DNA of 64,000 nucleotides from Adineta vaga (Eukaryota; Rotifera): the NCBI GenBank assembly GCA_021613535.1, contig CP075495.1, positions 4,960,001 through 5,024,000 on the forward strand, in the 5' to 3' direction. The translations under genes and the position numbers were made by a program. A model generated the notes under the pieces. It was not told where the DNA came from and ran no database searches. It saw only the letters and a list, made by a program, of their open reading frames with translations. Shown here one piece after another: positions 37,201 to 48,380 of the stretch (within the stretch, counting starts at the first letter, position 1; the number at the start of each line of letters is the position of its first letter).

Positions 37201-37324
37201 AAGAACATCAATCTATACATAATGGAATAAAACTTACACATCGTGTCATATCAGGATGTCCTTTCATATAAGCATCAACAAATTGACGATACAAACAGTA
37301 TCGAGGTGTTTTATTAGATGGCAT
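34250..37324 (-). CDS. DDE transposase-like gene with basic/HMG-like N-terminus and C2H2 finger
   Basis: Eight exons (37324-37238, 37185-36574, 36518-36256, 36203-36100, 36033-35814, 35767-35156, 35090-34947, 34883-34250) sum exactly to 891 codons plus stop. The N-terminus resembles a short HMG-like helix block (RQFVDAYMKGHPD, QTEWNEIK), followed by an NLS (PPKKRGRKKK), an acidic Glu run and a coiled, Lys-rich region. A helix-turn-helix-like segment (LTLDDLREKIKERGYDIKRS) precedes an RNase-H-like core with candidate catalytic residues D385 (FLSQDDK), D498 (VDGGPDENPR) and E542 (NVVERRM). Near the end is a C2H2 finger (C788, C791, H804, H808) and Asp runs. Uncharacterised proteins with the same QDDK / VDGGPDENPR / VERRMAPLS blocks occur in many invertebrates. 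Seven introns and no recognisable terminal repeats argue for a resident, possibly domesticated gene. Confidence 0.88.
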
Positions 37325-38367
37325 TTGTAAGAATAGTTATTTATACTAGAGTAGATTTTTGCACGTACGCTTTATGTGTACGGTTGAAACTTAATAAACG
37401 TAAGAGTGAAAGAGAAAATAGATTTGTTCAGTGAAGAAAAGGAAAAAGGACGTCGCAAATCGCTTGTGACCGCTCAATGACCTCCTCCCCTCATGATTTA
37501 ATGCACGTCCTATTGCCGACCGCTATTTTTAACCAACCAGATATTAACGGACAGCATATATGAGACATGCTCTTGTTCTATTTTCTATGTAAGAGTGCAA
37601 AGAAAAAGAAGTAATTATCTATTGACCGACGTCCAGGGCAACTGTATAAAAATTCATTCTCGTTTCATCCATAGCCAATCGTCCTTTATGAATGAAGTGA
37701 TTCAATAAATATCGATTTCAAATTTGTACTACAGTTTATTTCCGCAATGTACAATTCTTCACTCTAAAGTATAATCGATCTTAATAAGACTTTCATTGAA
37801 TTAATATTTGTACGAATATGTTCTCATTGTTCAAAAGTAAAACGAACTAAACAAAGTTGAATGTACCGAAAATGATTTTAAGAGAATTTGATACTTATTT
37901 TCATAGACAATCTTTCCGTGCTAAATATATTTGTACCTTATTAACATCATATCATTTCTTGATGAAAACCTTGATCGATCGGATCACTTTGACATCTCCT
38001 AATTCAGTTATTTGATTTGATTGCATATATATATTTGTGAATACGTTCTACATGATCTATTCGTGGGAAATGATATCATGCGAAAAAAATACGATTGATG
38101 AAAATGTCTGGTTTTTAATACTAATACTATTATTTAAGTAATTGTTTTTCATGATGTTTACAACAGAATTCGATTTCTACAAAATCAATTGATAATATTC
38201 GTAAATTTCAAAATAAAATCTTGTCATTTTCTTTTACACATATGAATTGATACTGTATAGTTAAATATATGATTTGTAGGTTTGTGAAGGTCCTTCAAGT
38301 GTTATAAATATAAAATTGAAGTATAAGATCATTTATCTCTCTTTTCTTTTTTACTTAAGCAAAAGTT
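37325..38367. other. Intergenic stretch with GC-richer promoter-like segment
   Basis: The part at about 37445-37560 is clearly richer in G+C and CpG than the surroundings and lies 120-240 nt upstream of the DDE-like gene start, which fits its promoter. The rest is AT-rich with no gene seen. Confidence 0.45.
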
Positions 38368-38973
38368 TCAAGTGTCTTTTTTCAGACATAATTTCTCACA
38401 TTGATCTTGTCTGAAAAATCGATTTGTTGTTCCACCACAACCTGAATAGATGAATGGAATACATTCACGTCGTTTAGAATCAAATGTAAAACGTTCAATC
38501 GATTTTTCACATAGACCTTTGACAGCCATTGGTGTATGACATTCAGATTTCACTATGAAAATAAAATGAAAATAATTTCAAAGATAATACTGCGTTATTT
38601 CGTTTTTCATACAAGCTCTTGTTGGTTTAGGTAAAAGACAAATTTCTTTTGTTGCACATTGAGGAAATAATCGAAATATTTCATTTTTTGTTCGACAAAT
38701 TCGTGTAAAATTCTTTGCCATCATGATTTTGGGTTTACATTGTTCCAAAGAGAATGTATCTTCCAAATGAGCTGGGATACATAAATGCCATGATGCGGCA
38801 ACACCATCGATTGTTTCATATGATTTACAAACGCCTCCAATTAACGGACAACATCCACATGGACCAACAGTATGAGTAGCAGATTTACATTGAGTATTTT
38901 CGATAAATTTTATGGAAAGACAAATACATAGTAGAAAGAATGAAGTTCTCATGTTTTTGAAAAAAATGTGCAT
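38368..38973 (-). CDS. Secreted Kunitz/BPTI-domain protein with N-terminal Cys-rich domain
   Basis: Two exons (38973-38613 and 38552-38368, phase 1) give 181 aa. A signal peptide is best read from the second Met (38952: MRTSFFLLCICLSIKF). The middle (about residues 30-120) is a Cys-rich region (VGPCGCCPLIGGVCKS) of unknown family. The C-terminus is one Kunitz domain with six Cys in the right order and the FIYSGCGG-TTNRF signature. Kunitz domains usually block serine proteases through the P1 residue after the second Cys; here P1 is Glu, which does not fit a trypsin inhibitor. The Cys1-Cys2 loop is one residue longer than in BPTI. It is a small extracellular protein, either an atypical inhibitor or a non-inhibitory binding module. 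Confidence 0.88.
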
Positions 38974-39941
38974 CTATTTCGATCGGTTATAATTTCATCT
39001 TTCGATTTGACATAAAAGATGATAAGATAAAAATAGAATTGATTTCGTTCTAGTTCACTTAAATATCAACTATTGTTATTTCAATTTGAAAGTTTTTGAT
39101 GAAATTCGATCAATATAAAGATTAGATTTTGATTACAAGGAATTTACAGTCCAATCCAAGATCTCCATCTTATCTCATTTGTTAGTTTATATACAGAAAT
39201 AAGTAGGTGTATTTTTTAACTAGAAGACTCATTGATTCTCTCGAGCGACAAACTCTATTATTAATCCTATTCATCATAAGATCTTCAAGCAATCTTTCAA
39301 TATAAATAGTTCGTTTACTTTCTAGGGAAATCATTGAACAAAAAATCATATTCTTTTTTTCGAAATTAATATGTCTATGTGTGTTTTTTGTTTTTCAAAA
39401 TACATCATATTTTTCTTTTTGTTCTTCATCAACATAGAAACAAAAAGTGAAAAATAAAATCAAACACTCACGCATTAAACGCATACAAACAAAAGAAGAA
39501 GAAAAGAGAGAGAAAAAAGCGTATTGACATCATCAGTTTTATGAAATCGAAATAGACAGCAAAAACAAGAGACAGAGAGAGAGAAAGAGAAAAGAAAAGA
39601 GATCAGAAGAGAAAAAAAGAAAACCAAAATTTTCATAGCTAGTACTAAAAGCATCGTTCTATTTGGTTTGCGTATCAATAAACATACGCTCACTGTTATT
39701 ATTATTATTATTATTATTATTTTAATAACTTATAGGACAATTTTGACTAGTTCGTTAATTAAAAACAAACAAATATATCACAGTAGAAAAAAGACACATG
39801 TATATAGAAGTTCTTCTTAAATATATATTTATATATAACACGACTAGAGTCTCTTGCATAGAGAGATGAAATACATTTGTTTTTGTTAAACTAAAGGAAT
39901 AGATGATAGATTTCCTGAGAAGATTCTCTACCTAGTTGATG
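38974..39941. other. Intergenic stretch with simple repeats
   Basis: AT-rich spacer between two minus-strand genes. GA-rich runs at 39490-39620 and an ATT run at 39696-39722; no gene seen. Confidence 0.5.
39696..39722. repeat. (ATT)n microsatellite
   Basis: Nine consecutive ATT/TTA units. Confidence 0.9.
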
Positions 39942-42090
39942 CTACACAAATATTCCACCATCAGTATCTTGTGCGCGTTTAAAAGCATCCCAAAGTGCAA
40001 CCATAATCTCTCCCATAACAACATCATTTGTATTCATTGCAATAAGACGTAAAACAAGTACACCATCATGTCGTAAATATTTGTTTGAAAATGTATTAAA
40101 TAGTTTTCGATCGAATGTTTCACGTGTTATACGATTCATAATTTTCAAATATTTTTTAAGAAAATGTTCACGATTAAACGGTAAGATTTGTTGCCATATA
40201 CAAGTGATGAAACCAATTGAAGATAATATAGAAACAATGACTAGCCAAAACCAAATGAATATGAAGATTTTCTCATTAAATAAATTCACAGGAAGCACGC
40301 ACTAAATTCGAAGAAAACAAATATATAAATGAAAAAGAAACATTCAAATTCAATCATTTACTTGTATCGTATGTTTGTGGAATGATCAGCCATCGTACGA
40401 ATTTCAAAGTCACACATTGTCACGCGAGGAAATCGCGCTGAACGACAACATTCACGACCTGATAATAGATTTCGAAGAACTTCAATACCATAACCATGAT
40501 AATTTGAACCCATAAAGATCTATATGCAAAAAAAAGCAAAGCAAAAAAAAGAGATTTCATTCAAATATATTTCTATCAACTGTTCAAAGAACTTACATTC
40601 AGTAGAAATAATTGTCCAATAACATTTGTTATATATAAAACTTTGACAAATAAATAGACAAACGTTAGGTAATTTCCTTGAGCACGACCGATAATAAAAA
40701 ATGGACAATGACGACGGAAAATACGTTTGAAATGAGAAAAAAATCCTGTTCCCATTTCACGTTGAATTTCTAGAGCACGATCAATATGTTTAGCTATATA
40801 TCTGAGTGTTCGATCTCGAATATCGGGATTTAATTGTTCCATGCTATGCAATGTTTTAACAAGATTAGCTATATCAAAACCTGTCTTTGTGGCAAGTGCA
40901 TGCCATAATACGGAGGGAATGTAGAAGAATACTGACATAAGTAATAGAATAAATGGGATCCATTGATAATAAGCTAGAAGACAAATCATTAATATTCATA
41001 AGAAAATAGATGTTAAAAACACAAAAAAGAAACAAACCAATATGTTTTGGTCGTTCATCATGTCTTGCTGGTAATGTGCTCTCAAAGGGTACATAATATG
41101 TATTAGATATCCAACAGATGTAATTGGCATATTCAACATGAGAACCTAAATACAAATAACATATTTATAGTTGATTATATTGCGATACATCATTTGATCT
41201 GTTTATTCACTTCATTTCTAATTTCGAGAAAGTTTACAACGTCTTTTTCATAAATACTTTGATGAATATTCCAAAACAAGGTCTAATACACCTTTCACAT
41301 TGTCAATTAGTAAAAAAGAGGCATAATTGTTCTTATACAAGATGTTTCCAACCTTTCATCTGATTAAATTTACTTCTATACGTCTATCAACCTCTTTAGT
41401 ATTCTTCAAGTACTTTGAATGTCTCGTCAGACTTGACTAAGATAGAAATGTCACATATTGTTAATTGCAAAAATTATATTCAAATTCTCTCGAAAATCTA
41501 ATCTTTATATGATCTTCTTTATATTAATAGTTGCTTGAATTCACAACCGATCAATTTAATTGAACAGCTTGATTACAAGACACATTCTCGAAGAAAAAAA
41601 GAAAAAACCGCAACTATTCTATTCTATCAATTTTCGAATAGAAAAAGAAAAAAATAGACGAAGAAAAAGAAGAAGCAAATCGACTATTCATTATTTTTGC
41701 ATGACGATTTACGAGCTTGCATTTTTCTTGAAAATTTTACTTCTTTTCTTTCGAAGATAGAAATGAAAAAACCAAAATACATACCGGTAAATTGTGCAGG
41801 AGCAAAACAAGCAATAGGATCACCAACGTATTGTTTCGTAGATACGACAACAGTAAATAACATAAGTAAAACAACGGAAAATCGTCGGGATAGTCGATCG
41901 TATAAGTCATCATCGTTATGAAATTTGAATTGGCGAACTTTAGCGATGGCATCGAGAAAACCCGCTACCATACTAATAAGAATAATAAACAAAAAAAAAG
42001 AGAATTAGTCATTGTAAGAGAACCTTAAACTCACTGATCCACGTAGTCAGTATATTGATGAACGTGGCCGAAAACCTCAGAAATCATCAT
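39942..42090 (-). CDS. Innexin gap-junction protein, with apparent one-base frameshift
   Basis: Six exons (42090-42035, 41972-41785, 41145-41038, 40973-40597, 40519-40362, 40301-39942) encode an innexin of about 415 aa. Features: DDDLYDRLSRRF before TM1, paired extracellular-loop cysteines, the pre-TM2 YYQWIPFILLL motif, the loop-2 block FPRVTMCDFEIR, and CVLPVNLFNEKIFIFIWFW entering TM4. Innexins form intercellular channels in invertebrates. The first short exon adds about 18 residues (MMISEVFGHVHQYTDYVD) before MVAGF. The exon lengths total 1247 nt, not a multiple of three: within 40362-40400 the frame after CDFEIRTMADH must shift for the expected HKHTIQ before CVLP. In the current frame a stop follows at the exon end. 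This may be a sequencing/assembly indel or a real lesion. Confidence 0.88.
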
Positions 42091-42554
42091 TAGATATAGA
42101 AATATGTCTTCTTCAGTTTTCTTGGCTCAAAATGATGGAGAAAGAGAGAGATAGAGAGAGAGAAAAAAGTCATTTATTAGCATCATTACTGAATAAATGA
42201 TTCAAGAGTAGAATGACGAATTTTTCCCTCTCAAAATACATTTATATAATAGAAAGCGAGATGAAATTCGATAATGATCATTATTCTCATTCGATATGAT
42301 TTGGTTTTATTACATTTTCTTTATGCTTTCTCTCTTTTCTTGTCCTTTTTTTCTCCTCGGTCCTATTCTCAATCTCATGTGACTATCATGGCATCCAAAT
42401 GCTGTTCGTGCTTTTTGCTATAATCAATATGAGGACATACTCTAGGAACTCTATATCAATAACGATATCAGAGGAAAAAAAATACTAAGTGTTTTTCTAA
42501 CATGGTTTCCTCCTGTGATCTGATCATGTATGTATACATTATAAAACTGTTATC
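42091..42554. other. Intergenic stretch, nothing evident
   Basis: Spacer between the innexin start and the stop codon of the next minus-strand gene; includes a short GA tract at about 42140-42165. Probably the innexin promoter. Confidence 0.45.
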
Positions 42555-44803
42555 TTAGAGAAGATTAAAACCATTAGCAAGTGTGAAGAATCCATTAGTA
42601 GATTTAGTCACAAGTGAACATGAGTTACAAGAATCAAGAAAAACTATGAAGAGAGATTTTACCGTATCTGTTGTCGGTGAGGGTGATGATGATGATGATG
42701 ATCTGTTAGCATTGTGTGTAGGACTTCGAAGTCGATTTCTATTCAACCATATTCTATCTCATAACTCTCATTAGAAATAAGTAAATGTGAGTGCGTGATC
42801 ATTGCGTTTTTCTCTCTCTTTTTTTTCTTCTCCTTAGTTCTCAAATTGGTTAACTTTTTTAGAAATAAATTTATCACGCTTTCTATTCAAACATGCAAAA
42901 AGAAAACTGCCAAATAGAACTGACCATTACTTCGGGTTTTTTTCCTTCTTACTCTTCTAATGATTATAACATATTAGATATGCAAACTTATTTAAAAATT
43001 CAATGAAATTTTGATTTGTTGAGATGATTAAAAGTAAAAGAAAATGCAAACTTTTTTTTCTTAGAAATAAATAAGTTTATATGCACCTGTTATTAGCCAT
43101 TTCTTTCAAACCAAGACAACGAACATTCTGACGACTGACAATCAATTCTCCAGCAGGTATTGTCGTACAAGAAAATAAAAATGTCCTGACGGAAACATCA
43201 ATCGATTTCTTCTTTTCTTTCTTTTTTTGTATTAAAAGAACTAAGTAAGTTAATTTGACAACGTAAAACAAAAAAGAGAACGAGAGCGACTTTCGAGCAT
43301 TCACTTACCTTTATGTCTAACTAAGTGAATAGTTCTATTTACATTCGAAATATGTCCGATTCAATAGACGATCTGCTTACTGTTCTAACCTTGCTTGAAA
43401 ACAAAAAGAACCACTAATTTTTGTTCCGTCTCTTTTCTTCCCCTTTTCACCCGCTTCCAATGTATGTCTCCGCCTTAGTCTCTCGATCAATGATGATTTA
43501 TCTTTTTTCTCTATGCATACGACATATACTGTTGCTCATTTCCTTTTTCGATCAAATCAATAATTTTTTTCATCAATCCATTTGAGGAGATCATTTTCAT
43601 TTCTCTTTTTTTCTATCCTATAGTTAGCTAATTTTTAATTTCACACCTTTCACTTCAGTCTCTTTTTTTTTCTCCGACCTATATAGTATTGATTTTTATC
43701 GATACTAAAGGTAATTATCTTGTTCTTTTTTTCTGTAATAATTCGCATTATTTGTATCAGTAAATACAAATGATCTCTCTTTATATCCCATTGTCCCAGT
43801 GCTATGTTTCGATTTGCTTCTCGACGAAGGACAAAAGAAACATTGAAGTCTGCTGCACTCTTTTCTCTCTCTCTCTCTCTCTCCTTTTTTTTCCTAACAC
43901 TAGGTAACTATACATATATAAAATGGTATCATGGGAAATATTGGACGATTAGTAGCAGTTGGAATCATGCTGTTCGATTAGACTTAACATATGGGTAACA
44001 TTTAGTCAATGGGAAGAAAAAACTCCTGATGTGACTTGAACTTTTAATAGAGAGATCAATAAGTAGAAGTTAATTGGAAAAATAGTACCTGTGAAAACGA
44101 TAAAGCATGATAATATAATATTATTTCTAGAATTAATAGATGATTATCGCTGATAATAAAATTCATATAACTGACATTTTTGAACAAAAGAAGATATATT
44201 TCGGTAGGATAAATGAGATGATGATAATAATAATAATAAAGACAATTGAGTAAAAATCATCATGATGGAAAAAGAAAAGAGCCTCAATCTATTTTATATT
44301 AATACTCTTTTATTCTTCTCTTCTCCTCCTCACTTTCTCTCTCAGTTTTTTTTCATCATCTCTTCTCTTTGTATACTTCTGTCTATTAATTCTCTAGATT
44401 TTGTTATTGATCTGGTAGACATATAACCATGGATGTCCCATCAGTCGCCCACAAATATACAATTCTAATTAAAGACAAAATCGTTCTTGTTAAACTACTT
44501 TAGAAGTCTAGTGTTTGTATCTCTTCTCACATACGTACCATTTATTGACTATCGAAGAGAGAGCGAAGAAGAAGAAGAGAAATCTGAATTGAATAGACGA
44601 GCATTCCAATGCACTTACAAACAATACTCAATATTCTTCGTCAATAGATTCTTATATCAAGAATCATTCATATATTGAATTATTTTCAAGGTGGGCTTTT
44701 TATTAATAAATAAAATCATTTCGTTTTCCTTTCCTTTGTGCAATATTTAAGTATTAAATATTGATCTAATTTCAATAATTAATGGGTAAGCTCGTTCTAT
44801 ATA

Positions 44804-44840
<37 letters not shown>

Positions 44841-47800
44841 GATCAGAAAGAAATTCATGACAATGAATTTTTATTAGTTGATAAATGAGAACTAGAAGAA
44901 AGAATCGAATCGATCTATGATCATAAATAAATATGTCTTTTACTTAAGTATTTTCTTTAGGTTTCATGATATTTCTCGGTAGTTCGATTCATATTCAAAT
45001 TTGATGTCAATGAATGGAACATCATGTCAATGATGCATAGTTGCATTCTTTTCAGATAATTATATTTTTGAGTTTCTTTAATAAACGAGAGCTTTCAACA
45101 TATTTAAAATCTCTAGAAAGATATGCGCTTTTTCTTCATGTTTGCTGTTTACTTTATTGAAAAAACCTTGAGTTATCAAATAAAGCCTTTAACTACAAAT
45201 AATCCTTAATCTGTGTACATTATTGTTGTTAAGTTGGCCTTACGGAAATACATAAAACTAACAATTTCTCTAGTCTTATATAAAAACTAACGAACATTGA
45301 CAAATGTGTTCATATCAATCAGAAGAACTTCTTTTTTCTAATTATTTCATGTTGTCGAACCTTTGTCAATCAAATCCTATTGAAAGAAGGAGAAGTTATC
45401 GTAATTAACAAAATCAGAACATGAAATATGTATATATGCTATAGATTAAGATATATTTCTTTTCTCAAGTGACCAAGGTTTTTTTTAATGGCTAAAGTAC
45501 ATACTTTCATTATTAATTGTCAAGAGAAATTTAAGTGAAAAATAAATATAAGATGATAAAATTTACACATACAAAAATACAACTTCTACTCACACAGACC
45601 TTCGAGTCGAAAGTGAATGCATCGTCTTGCTATTTAAGTTGATTTGTTTGTATTGTACTTCACTTTTGATTTCATATATTTATGTAGATTGTTAGATTAA
45701 TGTTGGTGTCATTCCAACATCATTCTACCTTTATCTATATGAAGGAAGTTTTCTTTTTTTTTCTTCTCTTCCTTTTCTTAATCTAGCTATCACTAGAAAT
45801 TAACAACGACGATGGCATCGGCTGGTGTTGATGAATAGAATGATGTGACAAAATTCATAGGCAACTCAGCACGTAGTTGTTCAAAACATTTCTTGTTCGT
45901 GTAAGAAATATAAGAAAGGAAGAGTAAATACATAAGCATTGCCATTGCCATCGAACATCTTCTCAATCTCACTAAGAAAACAGTGCCGTGCGAGTTTCTT
46001 TTCCTTCTTTCTTTCTTTCTTCGTTTTTTTTGTTCTTAACGTTATATGTCGTCATTTTTCTATTACTACAACTCCTGTTGTTGTTGTGCGATGTCGAAGA
46101 AAGTAGTAATAGCAGAGACTACTCATTTTCTCCACTCATTTCATTGTGCATTCTTACACTTTTCCCCTTCTTTCCATGCTTATATACACATAGATGCACA
46201 CACAATCGAATATTATAGTTAAACAAAAAAAAAAAAGAAAAGAACTCGAGAAGGAGAAAAAAAAGGAAATGATGATGATGAAGACGGTCGGACATGGTGG
46301 AGAAGTTTTTTTTTGCCGGATCTATGATCAATCTATTTGTATTTAACTTACCTGTCACCTCCGCTAATGAACTCGCCAACCTTAAGATCGTGTAATTTAC
46401 TTGGTCGAAGTTCAAGATCAAAATGTTCAATACGATCAGGTTCTTCGTGGCCTCTTTTACCAACAGAACCACTTAATTGTTTGGTCCGGAGATTGGAGAT
46501 ACTAGTCAAGCTAAAATATTGCCAAAAGGAGAAAAAAACGAGAGATAATTATTATTATTATAAAATTAAGAATTCATTATTTGTTATTTCTTACCGCTGA
46601 ATTTCAGCTCGTTTTTGGCGAGGAGCCTTGTTCATGAGCTCTAAACAAACAAAATAGAAGAAAATTGTGATATTCATTAGAGCACGACAAATCCAGGTGA
46701 TCGTCTTAGACTTACATGAATACTATGTGAACATAGAGAAATAGAAAAAGAAGACAAAAGAAACTGTATGATTCTTGCATTCCGCTGGAAAAAACGATAA
46801 TCATATGTTTCTAGACATTAGAAAACAGTATACAGTTGAATGCATTCTGGTCCTTCGAATTAATCTTCAGATACTAAGTAATAATGATAATTTCTGATTT
46901 TTTTTCTTCCACTTCATTGAATTACTTTCAATCATCTTGAAAAAATAATGTTACTCGATGAGAAAGCAAAAAAAGAAAAAGAAAAGAAATTTCAGAGCAA
47001 GAAAACTCTATAGTTTATAGTAATTCAATCTCACCTTAGAAAGAAAAACCAACAAGAAAATTGTTAATCATTTCTACTACTTAATAATCGATATGAAAAT
47101 ATATATCAATTAAATCCTAGATAACTACTGAATATCTGTAGGAAAGATAAAGTCTCAATCTTATCATTCAAGTTCTCTTCTTCATTACTTCTTGATCATT
47201 AAATCTAGACACGAATTTAGACGTGATCGCGCATTTTCTTTCTTTACCTTATAGCAACAGATTGTTATAATGATTGCGTATAGTTTCTCTTTTTTCCTAA
47301 TTCAAATCTCGTATAGATCAATGTTCGTGTGTGTATGTTGCTTTATTAGTTACATTTGATGTTGGCAAAGTGTTCTATCAATCGATTTCAAGTATCATTT
47401 TCTTATTGACGACGATAGATGCCGTTTGAATTAAACTAGAGACCATTGCAATGGAACAAGGATCTCGTTTTACGTCTTCATAGGCCATGAATGACAATTT
47501 GAGTGGGTCGCAAACACTTCGCTTTCCATTTTCACACTCTCAAGGCTTTTTTCATCATCGTCGTCTTTTCTTCATGGTGCTTCATCGTATTTTTTTATTT
47601 TGACCGATTAAGGTAAGTATAAGTAAGGAAAAAACGGGAGAGAAAGGTAGTTTTCAATAGTAAATTTACGAACAATTGTGCAGCTAGAAATAACAATAAC
47701 AATATTTTATACAATATCTTGTTCTTTTTTCTTCTTTATCGTCTTCTGTTCTTCTTCACGATTCAGTTTCTATGTCTAGTGAACGATGTGGTTTTTCTTC

Positions 47801-48380
47801 ATTCTTCTCTTTCTTTCTCGTTTTTTTGTAATCTAATCGTTAACTGCTGCTATTGCTGTTCCTACTACTACTACTACTACTACTACTTCTTTTTCTATTG
47901 TAGTTTCCTTCTGTTTCTAGCGCCCTTCGTCTTCACGTTATGATTACCGCAGTATACAAATATATATATATATAAATATATTTATATATATATGTGCGTG
48001 TGTGTGCGAGTGTGAGTGCGTAAGCATCGTGTTAGTAGCACACATTGCACAAGAAAGACATAGTCACGGAAAAGAAGAAATGAGAGAAAAGTAGAGAGTT
48101 ACTGGCTTGAATGCGTGTGTACTAGCATGCTTCAAAATTTGAATACGCTTGGCAAAATCTAAAATCTTTTTATATTCTTTGCTTCTTTTTCTTTTAAGTA
48201 TATGTAATGGTGTAATACACGATTATTGATTGTAATACCTCGTTAAAATAATAATTAATCAATCAATTGTACCGAAACTCCAATTGATAAGAAGAAATGA
48301 AAATATGAAAAGAGCGAGAGAAAGAATATATACATACCTTTTGTAATGATTTTTAGACGAAGAAAGAATAACAATTTCAT
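42555..48380 (-). CDS. Unrecognised small protein with two possible 3' ends
   Basis: Two in-phase internal exons are well supported: 46640-46595 (LMNKAPRQKRAEIQR) and 46510-46352 (HFDLELRPSKLHDLKVGEF). Upstream, an exon with ATG at 48380-48338 ends in phase 1 and joins in frame; another ATG exon near 52600 would fit the same phase. Downstream the chain can go either to 45971-45932 plus 45891-45793 (tail ending DAIVVVNF, 128 aa in total) or to 43134-43087 plus 42738-42555 (Ser-rich tail ending ANGFNLL, 159 aa). Both routes keep frame and end in a stop. The protein is basic and shows no recognised domain. I cannot name it. The large intron at 43135-45792 is repeat-rich. Confidence 0.5.
44806..44838. 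repeat. (TA)n microsatellite
   Basis: A nearly pure TA run of more than 25 nt within a larger AT-rich tract. Confidence 0.9.
47863..47887. repeat. (CTA)n microsatellite
   Basis: Eight CTA/TAC units. Confidence 0.9.

Noticed and set aside
34250-37600. Active DNA transposon
   Set aside because: Seven host-like introns are present and no terminal inverted repeats or target duplications were seen in the flanks; a computed self-alignment would be needed for certainty.
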